From positions 1-64,000 of the forward strand of contig NZ_JALOCH010000004.1 of assembly GCF_023227875.1 (NCBI RefSeq): 64,000 nt of DNA, given 5' to 3'. Every line of letters starts with the position of its first letter. Positions within the stretch are counted from its first letter, which is position 1. The notes under the pieces were generated by a model that ran no database searches, was not told the origin of the DNA, and saw only the letters and a list, made by a program, of their open reading frames with translations. A program made the translations under genes and the position numbers. The DNA comes from Methanoregula sp. GTDB lineage: Archaea; Halobacteriota; Methanomicrobia; Methanomicrobiales; Methanospirillaceae. Shown here piece after piece: positions 9,485 to 17,943 of the stretch.

Positions 9485-10336
9485 ATGAACGTCAGCAAGA
9501 CACGCGTGAACGAGATCCTGTACGCGGCATCGGCAGATGACCCGGCGGCCAGGCTCCAGAACCTGGAGCGTGACATCGATCTCGTTAAAATCAGCATCAA
9601 GCGGATCCTGATTGACATCCGGGAACGGATGAACGAGCTGGAAAATCCCCTCGTCATCGTATCCCACCCTCGTCCGGCCCCCGCACGGAACGCTGCCGCC
9701 CCGGGTCCTGCTGACCGTGAGACTTCGCACAGGATACCGGATGCACCGGAGCCCCGGCCCGACACCCGCCAGGTTACGCCGGAACCCCGGGGCGAAACGA
9801 TACCCGCGGCGCCCTTCCGCGACATCCTGCCGGACCCGTGCCGTTCTTCGCGGGCGGAGGCAGGACCTTCCACCCCTGCCCATGACCGGCCCGCTGCACC
9901 CCCGTGCCCCCTGCCGGAGGAGTCCGTAAATGCCCTCCCGCTCCCGGCTGCTTTCAACCTCTTCCGCTGGACGCAGAACGGAGTGCAGAAATACGGGCAC
10001 ACGCGGTTCGAACTGCTGATCGAGACGTACCGCGTCATGGGGTACATCGGGCAGAAGACCTCCCGCGAAGTCCACCAGATCTCTTTGATTATGCCGCTTT
10101 GCAACGGCGAGGAGGGTGAAGTCGGCCCCGGGGAGTTCGTATCCGAAATCTATCACCTTAAGCGGATCCTCACTCCCGGCGACACCTCGCTCGACCGCGA
10201 CATGGTAGACGCACTCCTGGCCTGGCGCCAGAACGTCCCGCAGGCCAATGACCATTCCGTCCCGGAAATCCTTACTGTCCCGGATGCGTACGGTCTCGGC
10301 AAACGCGACCGCGAATGGATGAACCTGCGGGCGTGA
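9485..10336 (+). CDS. Hypothetical protein, coiled N-terminus and proline-rich linker
   Basis: 283 residues in three parts. The N-terminus is helical, probably coiled-coil (about 1-60, NLERDIDLVKISIKRILIDI). A long Pro/Ala/Arg-rich linker follows (about 60-150). The C-terminal globular domain (about 155-283) includes FNLFRWTQNGVQKYGHTRFE and YRVMGYIGQKTSREV. No signal or membrane segment. It is monocistronic with its own TATA box. The architecture suggests an adaptor or structural protein, but the family is not recognised. Confidence 0.7.
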   Translation: MNVSKTRVNEILYAASADDPAARLQNLERDIDLVKISIKRILIDIRERMNELENPLVIVSHPRPAPARNAAAPGPADRETSHRIPDAPEPRPDTRQVTPEPRGETIPAAPFRDILPDPCRSSRAEAGPSTPAHDRPAAPPCPLPEESVNALPLPAAFNLFRWTQNGVQKYGHTRFELLIETYRVMGYIGQKTSREVHQISLIMPLCNGEEGEVGPGEFVSEIYHLKRILTPGDTSLDRDMVDALLAWRQNVPQANDHSVPEILTVPDAYGLGKRDREWMNLRA

Positions 10337-10933
10337 CCATGTATTCCCCCCATTCCCGATCGACCCTGATATGATATCGGCAATGAGAGAATTATTTTCA
10401 ACAGAATAGTATTGGAATCAAACGTGATGTGCCCGGCCCGGGTTTTCCCGTACAAAAATGGCCGGGGCGGCGGGATATGGGTCTTTTTGCCCCGGCCGTT
10501 ACTCCTTGTCCGAATGTAGATGATGTATCGGGTTCTTGCTATGATGAGACTCGCATGCTCCCCCGGAGATGTTCCGGGATCATCGCAGGGACCGTGATAC
10601 TTACCGGATACACATCGGGGCGTGGACGTGCCTGCGGAGACCCGGGTCAGAGACCGGAAAAGCATACAGTGAGAGCTGCCGTATTTTCCGGGTGCCTTTA
10701 ACGATCCTCTTTATTTCCGGCTTAACACTTTCCTGCTTCATACCTCAGACGATATGTTGTAATTTGTAGTACATATAGATTCTCGATGTATCTCTCTATA
10801 TTAATATAGTTGCCTCCGTTGAGAATACATAAATATCGTGGGCAGGGAACAGGGTGTGTCCTGGACGAAAGGATGAAGGTTCGTAAACCGGGCAAAGACC
10901 TGCCGGACATCCCGGGGGATTTCCCCGGGATGA
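10337..10933. other. Intergenic region between convergent genes
   Basis: About 600 bases between the 3' ends of two convergent genes. The sequence 10720-10810 is AT-rich. I see no convincing gene; open frames here are short and poor in protein-like composition. Confidence 0.35.
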
Positions 10934-11416
10934 TTATACCAGCCCCGTCAGGGTTGCAAGGATCTGCTGTGCGGTGACCGGGTCTGCGATCTCTGCCAGC
11001 ACGAGGCCGGCTACCGTGAGAAAGAGCGTCCAGAACACTTTTTTGATCTGTTCGTTCTTCCCGATCATATCCAGGACCGCTTCCGTGTCGGTCTTCACGG
11101 CCAGCCGGATCATCTTCGGCATGAACACAAACAGCGGCAGGAAGACGATTACCGTACCGATTACTGCAAGCGGGGCGGTTGTCTTTGCTGCGAATGCTAT
11201 CCCGGCCGGCGCCGCGATGGTTGCAGCCATCAGGGCGGCCATCATGACCTCGCCGAGCCAGAACCAGCTCTTCTTCTCCGTGATGCCGGCCTGCTCCTCC
11301 CCGCTGAGATCGTTTGTGTCGAATCCCCCGAATGCATGAAGGAGCCCGCACCGGAACGCGGTGAGGGATGACGCAGCGAGTGGGCCGGGTTGTTCCGGTA
11401 CGCCAGGGCCGCTCAT
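10934..11416 (-). CDS. Hypothetical membrane protein
   Basis: 160 residues with about three hydrophobic helices: VMMAALMAATIAAPAGIAF, LAVIGTVIVFLPLFVFM and VFWTLFLTVAGLVLAEI. It is the third gene of a tight operon, overlapping the stop of 11413-11886 by four bases (ATGA-type coupling). No homology is recognised. It may be the membrane partner of the soluble proteins encoded with it. Confidence 0.75.
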   Translation of the reverse strand: MSGPGVPEQPGPLAASSLTAFRCGLLHAFGGFDTNDLSGEEQAGITEKKSWFWLGEVMMAALMAATIAAPAGIAFAAKTTAPLAVIGTVIVFLPLFVFMPKMIRLAVKTDTEAVLDMIGKNEQIKKVFWTLFLTVAGLVLAEIADPVTAQQILATLTGLV

Positions 11417-11886
11417 TCCCGGTCGCTGCTCCCGTCCGCTGTAATGGCGAACTCGAACACGGGACTTACATACCCGCCATTTGCCGGGCTGAAGTCCCGG
11501 GCAAGTCCTGTCCGTTTTCTTCTCGCGGTCCGGATCCTGACCGTGTGGATGCCCGGGGCACGCGGGTACACCCTCCGCCCGGTGGTGTCCCGCATCTCAC
11601 GGTACGGCGGGACCTCGAACCAGTCCGGCCAGAACCGGACTCCCCGCGGGATATCAGTGCCCCGCATCAGGTCATCCAGCCGCAGGGGATCCATGTTGTC
11701 GTAGATGACGTCAACGATCAGGTTCGCTTCATCCTGGTTTTCATCGAGGTCGAGCTCGTAGAAGACCGGGTTGCGGCGTACCTCATCGAGCGTAAGCGGG
11801 GTCTCTTTAGTGAGCGGTTCAAGGCCGCTGAATGTTCCGCGATAGAGACCGGTCACGGTTGCGACCGGTGCCCTTTCAGTTTCCAT
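11413..11886 (-). CDS. Hypothetical soluble protein
   Basis: 157 residues, acidic and soluble, with no visible motif. The start codon ATG 11886 lies inside the end of the preceding 54-residue gene, and the stop overlaps the next start, so translation of the whole operon appears coupled. Not recognised. Confidence 0.7.
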   Translation of the reverse strand: METERAPVATVTGLYRGTFSGLEPLTKETPLTLDEVRRNPVFYELDLDENQDEANLIVDVIYDNMDPLRLDDLMRGTDIPRGVRFWPDWFEVPPYREMRDTTGRRVYPRAPGIHTVRIRTARRKRTGLARDFSPANGGYVSPVFEFAITADGSSDRE

Positions 11887-12040
11887 GGGATGCCTCCATT
11901 ACGTGCCGGTGCTCATCCCGGAGTTTTTTGAACTCCTCCACGACCTCGTCATACCTGCCGATCTTCTGGTGGATGACGAAGAGCAGGGGATAGATCGGGA
12001 GCACGGTCCCGAGGATCATGCTGATAATTTCAGTTTCCAT
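11876..12040 (-). CDS. Small single-pass membrane protein (54 aa)
   Basis: A 54-residue frame beginning METEIISMILGTVLPIYPLL: one hydrophobic helix, then a charged amphipathic tail (VVEEFKKLRDEHRHVMEAS). An AGGAG site sits nine bases before the ATG. The stop TGA overlaps the start region of the next gene by 11 bases, as expected for a coupled operon. Probably real despite its size; function unknown. Confidence 0.7.
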   Translation of the reverse strand: METEIISMILGTVLPIYPLLFVIHQKIGRYDEVVEEFKKLRDEHRHVMEASHGN

Positions 12041-12117
12041 TGTGTGTAACTCCTAAATACCGGCAGCCGGAAAAGGGGAATTCCCTCCCCCTCTGCCGGA
12101 AACTGAATATCTTGCCC

Positions 12118-12201
12118 TTCAGGTCCTGATGGACACTCAGGCAGTCGAAGGTCGGCTGATGCCTCCCTTCTCCGCTTTCAGGTCCTGATGGACACTCAGG
12201 C
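12118..12201. repeat. Pair of 25-bp direct repeats
   Basis: TTCAGGTCCTGATGGACACT (continuing CAGGC) occurs at 12118-12142 and again at 12177-12201, 59 bases apart. The second copy runs over the stop codon of the 167-residue gene. Each copy contains the near-palindrome TCAGGTCCTGA. Possible terminator hairpin or processing site between the two transcription units. Confidence 0.6.
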
Positions 12202-12699
12202 TAATGCCGCCACCGTGTCGGCCCAGGTCTCAAGCTTTGTCCGGATCGCGTCGTCCGAGTACGAGGTGAGGCTCACGCTCTTCCGGCCGAAGGTGACCAT
12301 GTAGATCTCCCCGTTCGGGTCGCGGCACTTCAGGGTCGTTGCGAAGCTCTCGTTCTCGCTGTCCCGGACTGCCTCACCCCCGTGGGATGTGACAAAGGCC
12401 GTGTCCGCGAGGAGTGCGGTGGGGCCGGCATTGAACCCGGCGATCGTGTTGAACTTTAGCGAGTCGCTGCCAACAGTCTTCGCGTCGTCGTCCTGGTACA
12501 CGATCTTTGCCACGTAGGTCTCCTTGGTCTTCTCCACCGGCTGGTGGGTCACACCGCTCTCCGTGTAGGCAACGCAGCCGAACGGGTTGTCCGTGATGAC
12601 GGACTGGACGATGGTGTTGAATGTCGATACATCTGCGATCGGGCTCGCGAGTTCGCGGACCGCGGTCTTTACGGTTGTTTTCTGTACGAAATCTGCCAT
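12196..12699 (-). CDS. Hypothetical protein (167 aa)
   Basis: 167 residues from ATG 12699 with a good GGAG site seven bases upstream. The composition is soluble and beta-rich, without signal peptide, and the family is not recognised. It lies 155 bases upstream of the three-gene operon 12040-10934 on the same strand. TATA-like tctatac sequences near 12745-12760 fit a promoter for it, and the 25-bp repeats separate it from the following genes. Confidence 0.7.
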   Translation of the reverse strand: MADFVQKTTVKTAVRELASPIADVSTFNTIVQSVITDNPFGCVAYTESGVTHQPVEKTKETYVAKIVYQDDDAKTVGSDSLKFNTIAGFNAGPTALLADTAFVTSHGGEAVRDSENESFATTLKCRDPNGEIYMVTFGRKSVSLTSYSDDAIRTKLETWADTVAALA

Positions 12700-12773
12700 A
12701 GTTTTTCTCCATGTTTTTTCTCTGGTGTCTCGGGGGCCCCTTTGACAGATTAGTATAGAACGTATAGAGGGAT

Positions 12774-12880
12774 GGGCTTTGATTATGAAATGAAATTTCC
12801 GGAAAACGGGGAATTTTGAAAGAGTGATTTGAGAAATGGGGTTTGAAATAGGCGCAGTTTAGAAGGAACAAAAATGTTCC
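12774..12880. repeat. Dispersed intergenic element, copy 2
   Basis: GGGCTTTGATTATGAAATGA (12774-12793, continuing AATTT) and the terminal palindrome GGAACAaaaaTGTTCC (12865-12880) match copy 1 at 5690-5796 in both sequence and spacing. The middle is unlike copy 1. It lies about 155 bases upstream of the 13037 gene. Confidence 0.55.
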
Positions 12881-13036
12881 TGAAAAGGAGGCGATTTTGG
12901 AGGATTCGGAGATGACACCGCACGATGGTTTTTATTTGAAGGGAATGAAAATTTTCCCCGATCGTTAATTACTGTTCATTTTCACACCGCGTCTGCCATA
13001 ACATTCTTAGATACCTATTCCAAATACATTGTAGCG

Positions 13037-13573
13037 ATGCAGAAAAACAGGCTGAGCTACGAAGATGAGGAACTGTTCCGAAAGAAGCTTATTACGCTTC
13101 TCCTGAGCGGAGCTGACAAACCGATCATATCAAAAGTCAACTTCCAGAAAGAGCTCTTCCTGCTCATCCGGGCGATGCCCCAGTTCGATTCCCTCTTCGA
13201 TTTTATACCTCACCGGCTTGGACCATATTCAAACAGTGCAGAGCATATCATTGAGAATAATCCGGAACTTTTTGTTGCTGACAGGAAAGGCATCTATCTT
13301 TCTGACGAAGGGAAAGAGTTTAGTTCGTCCGTAAGCAGAGAGATGCGGCCGGAAAATTTTGATCGCCTTTTCCAGTCAATCCAATTTATCCGGTCGATCT
13401 ATGACAACCTGACCGACGATGAGTTCATGTTTCTCGTGTACATGACCTATGGATATACGGAAAAATCAGACAGGTTCGAAGATTTGCTGAAACGAAAAAA
13501 ACAACTTTCAGACAGCCTTCTGCGGAAAAAGATCATCACTCACCAGCGATATGAAGAACTTTTGAAGGGATAG
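13037..13573 (+). CDS. Antitoxin-like protein upstream of a PIN gene
   Basis: 178 residues, helical. The segment KVNFQKELFLLIRAMPQFDS followed by PHRLGPYS resembles the start of Panacea/YwgA-like antitoxin domains (the RLGPYS motif in the same relative place), but the match is weak. It directly precedes a PIN-domain gene (one base between stop and next start) and may be its antitoxin. The C-terminus is Lys-rich. Confidence 0.65.
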   Translation: MQKNRLSYEDEELFRKKLITLLLSGADKPIISKVNFQKELFLLIRAMPQFDSLFDFIPHRLGPYSNSAEHIIENNPELFVADRKGIYLSDEGKEFSSSVSREMRPENFDRLFQSIQFIRSIYDNLTDDEFMFLVYMTYGYTEKSDRFEDLLKRKKQLSDSLLRKKIITHQRYEELLKG

Positions 13574-13574
13574 C

Positions 13575-14120
13575 GTGAACGTCATCCCCGATGCCTCATT
13601 CTTCATTTGCTTCCTTGATGATCTCGAAGATCACATACCGGGTCCAGATCGGATTCGGATTTTAAAGACAATTACCGACACCTTCACAATAGTGGTTGTC
13701 CCAGCTGTTGAAAGGGAATCACGATTGGAACGTTTGCCCGATCCGGTAAAAGATCAAATTTTACTGACGAACATACCCTGGAAACAGAGCGATCCATCAG
13801 TTGAACTACTCCGGCCACTTCTTGGTAAAGGGGAACACGAAGTAATATCCTGTGCCCATGAACATCTCCTGAAAGGGGACACCATGTTTCTATTCATACT
13901 GGACGATGGCTTGGCACGTCATCTGGTGAAGCGGATACTTCCGTTGCTCATGGATCACTTGAAAGGGACGGTGGGATTTCTTGGGCTCTGCGCAATCCGT
14001 AAAGTACTTGATAAGGATAAGACAATACATCTCATATCGATTATCGGCAGAAGCAATTTCAGGGTCGATCAGTCAACGATTACTACGGTGATAGCCGGGA
14101 TCCGTAACCAGTGTGGATGA
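13575..14120 (+). CDS. PIN-domain ribonuclease-like protein
   Basis: 181 residues from a GTG start. PIN-type acidic residues are in the expected order: PDASFFICFLDD near the N-terminus, GKGEHEVISCAHEH in the middle, and FILDDGLARHL followed by a helical C-terminus (DUF3368-like arrangement). PIN proteins are Mg2+-dependent RNases and usually the toxic half of a TA pair; the likely partner is the preceding gene. The next gene starts within four bases of its stop. Confidence 0.75.
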   Translation: MNVIPDASFFICFLDDLEDHIPGPDRIRILKTITDTFTIVVVPAVERESRLERLPDPVKDQILLTNIPWKQSDPSVELLRPLLGKGEHEVISCAHEHLLKGDTMFLFILDDGLARHLVKRILPLLMDHLKGTVGFLGLCAIRKVLDKDKTIHLISIIGRSNFRVDQSTITTVIAGIRNQCG

Positions 14121-14121
14121 A

Positions 14122-15351
14122 ATGACAAATTTTTGTGTCCGCCTTCAGGAACAAGACGACGAGACTCTTTTTACCGGAAAACGACTCTCTCTTGGCCCTC
14201 TCACGATTTCTACACCCTGCAAACTTCTCGATCTCAACAATTCGCCGACAGCATTTGCATTTCAGGCTCTCGATCAGGTGCATCTCGCCACGGTAGCGAT
14301 CGCCGAACGAAGCCGTTTTATTCACCAGGAGACGTTCATCCGGGAAGCAGATCATTCCGAAGCCCGGTTTCTCGCCGATTCATATGACGCTTTGAAACGG
14401 CCGGGAATCCTTGGCAACAAGCTCATTGTCAATTCGCTTACCCTGACCTTCAACCCATTCACAATCCCTACTCCAGAGGATTATCTCCGGAGTATCCTGC
14501 ATATTTACCATGAGAGAAGCGATCTCCTGCTCATTCCAAACCTGAAAGTGAAACGTTATAATGAACGGATGATGCCTGAATTCCAAGTGCAGGAAGAAGA
14601 ATTCACGCGATATGTAGACTTAGCGCACGAGATCCTGAGATTCCGGAACTCGAAACCGATCTTTGTTCCGGTCCCGTTCAAATATGGTGTCCGTAAATTC
14701 CAGTCAATTCTTTCAGGCTATCTTGGGAAAGGCTATCGATATTTCTGGCTTGACTTTGAGGGGTCGAGCACAACTTCCAAGGCTGCCCATGTACGGGCAT
14801 TCCACGATAGTGTCGATACTGAGGGACTTGGGGAAGAAGTTGTCCTTTACGGCTCAAATATCCGGCGCGAAAACAATCCGCACCTCCCGGATCCACGCTG
14901 CCCGGCATCTGATTTCCTTACTGCTCCATTAGGCGTTGATATTATCGGTGTTAATCGTGAGCCCCAGAGGGGAGGCGGCGACCCGGGTAATCGCCGGCCA
15001 TATGTTCCACCACCGCCCGAAGAGAGCATTCCCCATAAAGCCCGGCTTCTTGACCGGGAAGATTACACATACGTGAAATATCCGGCCTATTCACGGAGTC
15101 AGGAATTGTTTGGCAAGTATCACGTCTCTGAAGCTTCGATACGGGATTTCCCTAAGTTCTATTCCAACTTCGTGAATACCTTCGAGATTAATGAGGAACT
15201 GGCACAGCACCAGACAATCGTCAGGGAAAGCGGATCTCTGTTGGAATATCTCGGGACGAAACCATCGATCAATCCAAAACTGATGAAGGCATTCGAGAAG
15301 ATCGTGCACGGCGATTTGGGAATGCAGAAAACACTGGATGGTTTCTTCTGA
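14122..15351 (+). CDS. Large unknown protein coupled to a PIN gene
   Basis: About 409 residues; ATG 14122 (GTG 14113 is also in frame). The middle, IFVPVPFKYGVRKFQSILSG and GKGYRYFWLDFEGSSTTSKA, alternates strands and helices in a TIM-barrel-like way, with a faint resemblance to tRNA-guanine transglycosylase relatives. A Pro/Gly-rich insert (PPPPEE, about 297) precedes the helical C-terminal part. It is translationally coupled to the PIN gene, so the three genes 13037-15351 form one cassette. Function unknown. Confidence 0.7.
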   Translation: MTNFCVRLQEQDDETLFTGKRLSLGPLTISTPCKLLDLNNSPTAFAFQALDQVHLATVAIAERSRFIHQETFIREADHSEARFLADSYDALKRPGILGNKLIVNSLTLTFNPFTIPTPEDYLRSILHIYHERSDLLLIPNLKVKRYNERMMPEFQVQEEEFTRYVDLAHEILRFRNSKPIFVPVPFKYGVRKFQSILSGYLGKGYRYFWLDFEGSSTTSKAAHVRAFHDSVDTEGLGEEVVLYGSNIRRENNPHLPDPRCPASDFLTAPLGVDIIGVNREPQRGGGDPGNRRPYVPPPPEESIPHKARLLDREDYTYVKYPAYSRSQELFGKYHVSEASIRDFPKFYSNFVNTFEINEELAQHQTIVRESGSLLEYLGTKPSINPKLMKAFEKIVHGDLGMQKTLDGFF

Positions 15352-15811
15352 TTTTTTTGATGATCCGATAAAACAGGCTTTGTCGGTGCTGTTCCGGCAT
15401 TCCCCTATATCACCCTGCACCGTCGTAACGACGCTCCCTCTCCGTCGGAGAGGGGGGATTCCATAGTGCCCTTTCCCGGGCAGATCACGTCCCAAACCCC
15501 ATCTAACCTCCCGATCGCCCGCTCAAAAGGGCCCATTTAAGCACGGTCCGGGACACCGCCATTTTCCGACGTAAAATCGCGAAAACCGGGACAATTCGAG
15601 CACGGTAATTGACGCGGTTTTTTACGAATAAGACACGGTTGGCCCCAAAAACGGGTGAAACGGGACTCGATACGGGCCCGGATGGGAAGTACTCTCATCC
15701 CATCGGGGATGAGTGTACGAGAAGAACTCATCAGGGTTCTTTGAGATACTCTCAGATAACCCCGTTCTCCGACGGAGACAGGGGCAGAAGGGTGAGTCCA
15801 TAGACCGACCC
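15352..15811. repeat. Intergenic hairpin cluster
   Basis: Between convergent genes lie several perfect hairpins: CCCTCTCCG-t-CGGAGAGGG (15436-15454), CTCATCCC-atc-GGGGATGAG (15694-15713) and AAGAAC-tcatcagg-GTTCTT (15722-15741). A related CCGTTCTCCGACGGAG lies near 15763. They have the same variable-stem, ATCA-loop style as the repeats at 38-56 kb. No gene seen. Confidence 0.55.
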
Positions 15812-16192
15812 TCATATCACCCCGGATCCGGTACTCCCGTTTCCACCCATCGGATCGCCGTTCCTCTTAAGTTCAATAAGACCGGGTCCTGCTATGCGGA
15901 AGAACCGGAGTACCCCATGAGGGCTGCAGGCCCAAAGTTCCAGGGACCGGCACAACCCCGGCGGGACAAGCTTGAGTCGGGCGATCGGTTCGCGGCATTC
16001 CATCTCCATCTCCGCGACCGACCCATGAAGCCGCCGGCACCGCTTCAACTGGACTATGGCCGTGTACCCTTCCGCATGGATCACAAAATGGCAAACACTG
16101 CCCCGCCCCCGCTGACAAAGAGTGACGAAACCCCGGGCCCATGCCACGGGCAGGGCGACATCGATCGCCCGTCCCGGCTGCCGTCCTTTCAT
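15812..16192 (-). CDS. Hypothetical protein (126 aa), third gene of small operon
   Basis: 126 residues from ATG 16192, which overlaps the previous stop as ATGA. The central part (GFVTLCQRGRGSVCHFVIHA) has several Cys. Not recognised. The overlapping arrangement of the three frames 16627-15812 is the main evidence that they are genes rather than chance frames; longer plus-strand frames across the region are antisense. Confidence 0.6.
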   Translation of the reverse strand: MKGRQPGRAIDVALPVAWARGFVTLCQRGRGSVCHFVIHAEGYTAIVQLKRCRRLHGSVAEMEMECREPIARLKLVPPGLCRSLELWACSPHGVLRFFRIAGPGLIELKRNGDPMGGNGSTGSGVI

Positions 16193-16422
16193 GATCCCGC
16201 TCCACTCTGTTCCGGCACGCGGGCCCGGAGCTCGCACCTGACCGGCCGCAATTCCCGCTTCACGCTCCGCGTCCGGATGCTCACGGCATACACATGCATG
16301 AAGGTTTTCTTGACCGTCACCCGCTCCAGCTCCTCGCCATGCATACGGATCCCGTTCTGGATCACGTGCGGGATGAGAAAGAGAGGAACATCGGGCATCA
16401 CGACCGCAGCCCTGCGGGGCAT
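16189..16422 (-). CDS. Hypothetical protein (77 aa), second gene of small operon
   Basis: 77 residues from ATG 16422, one base after the preceding stop (TAA at 16424-16426), ending in an ATGA overlap with the next gene. Beta-rich and basic (TVKKTFMHVYAVSIRTRSVK). Not recognised. The region is an operon of three short genes that resembles in layout, though not in sequence, the operon at 12040-10934. Confidence 0.6.
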   Translation of the reverse strand: MPRRAAVVMPDVPLFLIPHVIQNGIRMHGEELERVTVKKTFMHVYAVSIRTRSVKRELRPVRCELRARVPEQSGAGS

Positions 16423-16423
16423 G

Positions 16424-16627
16424 TTACTTCCTTTTCTCACCTTCGAGCCAGCATATCCTCTGCTCGAGCCGGTTGAGCTTCCTGTTGATATAGGCTGCAT
16501 CCCGCTCCAGGTTATTGCTGAACCAGGCAACCAGCTCACCGATATTCTTCTCGGCGAGAGCTGACGTGGACAGGATGTCTGCGGTCTCATCCCGGGTCCC
16601 GGGCCTTTCCCGTTCAGCGGGTATCAT
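16424..16627 (-). CDS. Small coiled-coil protein (67 aa), first gene of small operon
   Basis: 67 residues from ATG 16627: a charged start, then a helical coiled-coil-like tail (WFSNNLERDAAYINRKLNRL). In-frame sequence continues upstream to 16894 without a good start, so the N-terminus is uncertain. It is tightly linked to the two following genes. Confidence 0.55.
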   Translation of the reverse strand: MIPAERERPGTRDETADILSTSALAEKNIGELVAWFSNNLERDAAYINRKLNRLEQRICWLEGEKRK

Positions 16628-16794
16628 TCGACCCGGGAAGAAATGTTTCCCGGTATAGTCGTCTCTTTTCCTGCCGGAAATACCGGCTTCGTTCCTGATG
16701 TATGTGGATTCTATGCTAACACTTCCTTTATTATCAGCCCGGGCACGGGAAAAATTTTCATAAAAATTTACGATCATTATCGCATGCTTTCGGG

Positions 16795-16975
16795 CGGACC
16801 GGGTCCACCACAGTTCGTCAGTGTGGTGGACCCAGCCATTTCTCTTCGGGACAACCCCCGGCTGTCCACATTCTGTAATAGACCATACCATCATAAACGA
16901 TTTCTGTCCACAGTCTCTACACGTCCGGGCGCCGGGAAGAACGTGTTGATGGTGTGGACAGAAAAGGTAAATAAC
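16795..16975 (+). promoter_or_regulatory. Structured leader/promoter element, copy at 16.9 kb
   Basis: This carries the hallmarks of the leader shared by the secreted-protein operons: GGCTGTCCACA near 16860, TCATAAACGATTTCTGTCCA (16889-16908), ACACGTCC...GAACGTGT, and GGTGTGGACAGAAAA. The proximal hairpin here is GGGTCCACCACA-gttcgtcag-TGTGGTGGACCC (about 16799-16831), a 12-bp stem in the place where other copies have GGGTTCA/TGAACCC. It reads toward the truncated gene at 17006. Confidence 0.6.
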
Positions 16976-17005
16976 CCTATATTCAATGCCAATCCGGTGA
17001 ATACC

Positions 17006-17137
17006 ATGTCAGTATACCGGAACGCATTAATAATTCTCATCGGTGCCGCGCTGTTGCTTGCACCGGTCGTTTCTGCACAGCAGAACGGTACATTCAATCT
17101 CCGGATCCTGTTGAGCAGAACTGGTTCGGGTGAATAA
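17006..17137 (+). pseudogene. Truncated secreted-protein gene (signal peptide stub)
   Basis: MSVYRNALIILIGAALLLAP and VVSAQQ match the signal peptide of the complete gene at 30549. Its upstream bases match too (ccaatccggtgaataccATG), but the mature part is missing. After VVSAQQ the frame runs into the 3' end of the opposite-strand lipoprotein gene (17094) and ends as a 43-residue stub. It is a recombination or deletion scar. Confidence 0.75.
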
Positions 17138-17837
17138 TTTTTGTCCCCTTCGGGTAGGTAATAGTGAATTCGCTGTCAGGAATTCCTGTATTGGTTGTAA
17201 AATTTTTCACTTCAAAGGAATTTTTCAGGTTTCCGGCAGAGTCACGCGCCTGAATCCTGGTGACGAGCCATGACTCGCGGTCGATCCAGATGCGGACACT
17301 CCCGTTTATGCCCTCGTCGAAATAATTACCAGGGCCGGAGTTTATGGCATCGATACGATATGCGTCCCGCCCGTTCACCGCTTCAACACCCGAGTCTGAC
17401 AATGTATAATCTCCGGAAAACAGCACCGGGAACGCGAGCCTGTTGGGGTCTGATATCGGGGGGAAACATGTTTCGGGTTCATGTATCGGAAGGATATCTG
17501 CTGTATGTGATGCCGGTTCGAACCGGGTATAGGTGAGGTTCTGTACAGCCACCGTCCAGGTCCGTCCGCCGGGACCAGTCTCGTGCTTTATGAGGTACTG
17601 GTATGGCCTTTTATAACGGATTTCAAGATCCTGTGAACTTCCGGAGGAAAAAACCCGGACTGCCTCCATCGAGTAATCATTGATCGCGCTGATGTTCGAC
17701 TTATAACCGGATACTGTTCCGTCTGCGGGCCGGGGAGTACCGGTACAGCCGGTAAATACCACGACAGTTATGAACAGGAGAATGACCACCCCTCCAATAA
17801 TAACTATTCTTGATTCTTGTTTCATGGTATTCAACAC
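17094..17837 (-). CDS. LolA-like lipoprotein
   Basis: 247 residues. A signal sequence ends in VFTGC (Cys31, lipobox). The extracellular domain has the strand-rich pattern of LolA/RseB-like lipoprotein-sorting relatives common in methanogens: EIRYKRPYQYLIKHETGPGG, VNGRDAYRIDAIN, VRIWIDRESWLVTRIQARDS, TNTGIPDSEFTITYPKGTKI. In archaea the role of such proteins is unknown. The last codons overlap the signal-peptide stub on the other strand. Confidence 0.85.
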   Translation of the reverse strand: MLNTMKQESRIVIIGGVVILLFITVVVFTGCTGTPRPADGTVSGYKSNISAINDYSMEAVRVFSSGSSQDLEIRYKRPYQYLIKHETGPGGRTWTVAVQNLTYTRFEPASHTADILPIHEPETCFPPISDPNRLAFPVLFSGDYTLSDSGVEAVNGRDAYRIDAINSGPGNYFDEGINGSVRIWIDRESWLVTRIQARDSAGNLKNSFEVKNFTTNTGIPDSEFTITYPKGTKIIHPNQFCSTGSGD

Positions 17838-17943
17838 CTGTCAGACTCTGCTGTGAAGGGGGTGTCTGGTCCGGACTTTCATGATAACCTCACCCGTAAT
17901 CCGGTAACAACAATTTCAACAGCAAGGAGAACAACACCCCAGG

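Noticed and set aside
9449..10255. 268-residue minus-strand frame
   Set aside because: Antisense to the 9485-10336 gene, whose coiled-coil and linker composition and TATA box are convincing.
15713..16564. 283-residue plus-strand frame
   Set aside because: Runs through hairpin repeats and antisense to three overlapping small genes; low-complexity, His/Pro/Arg-rich translation typical of a shadow frame.
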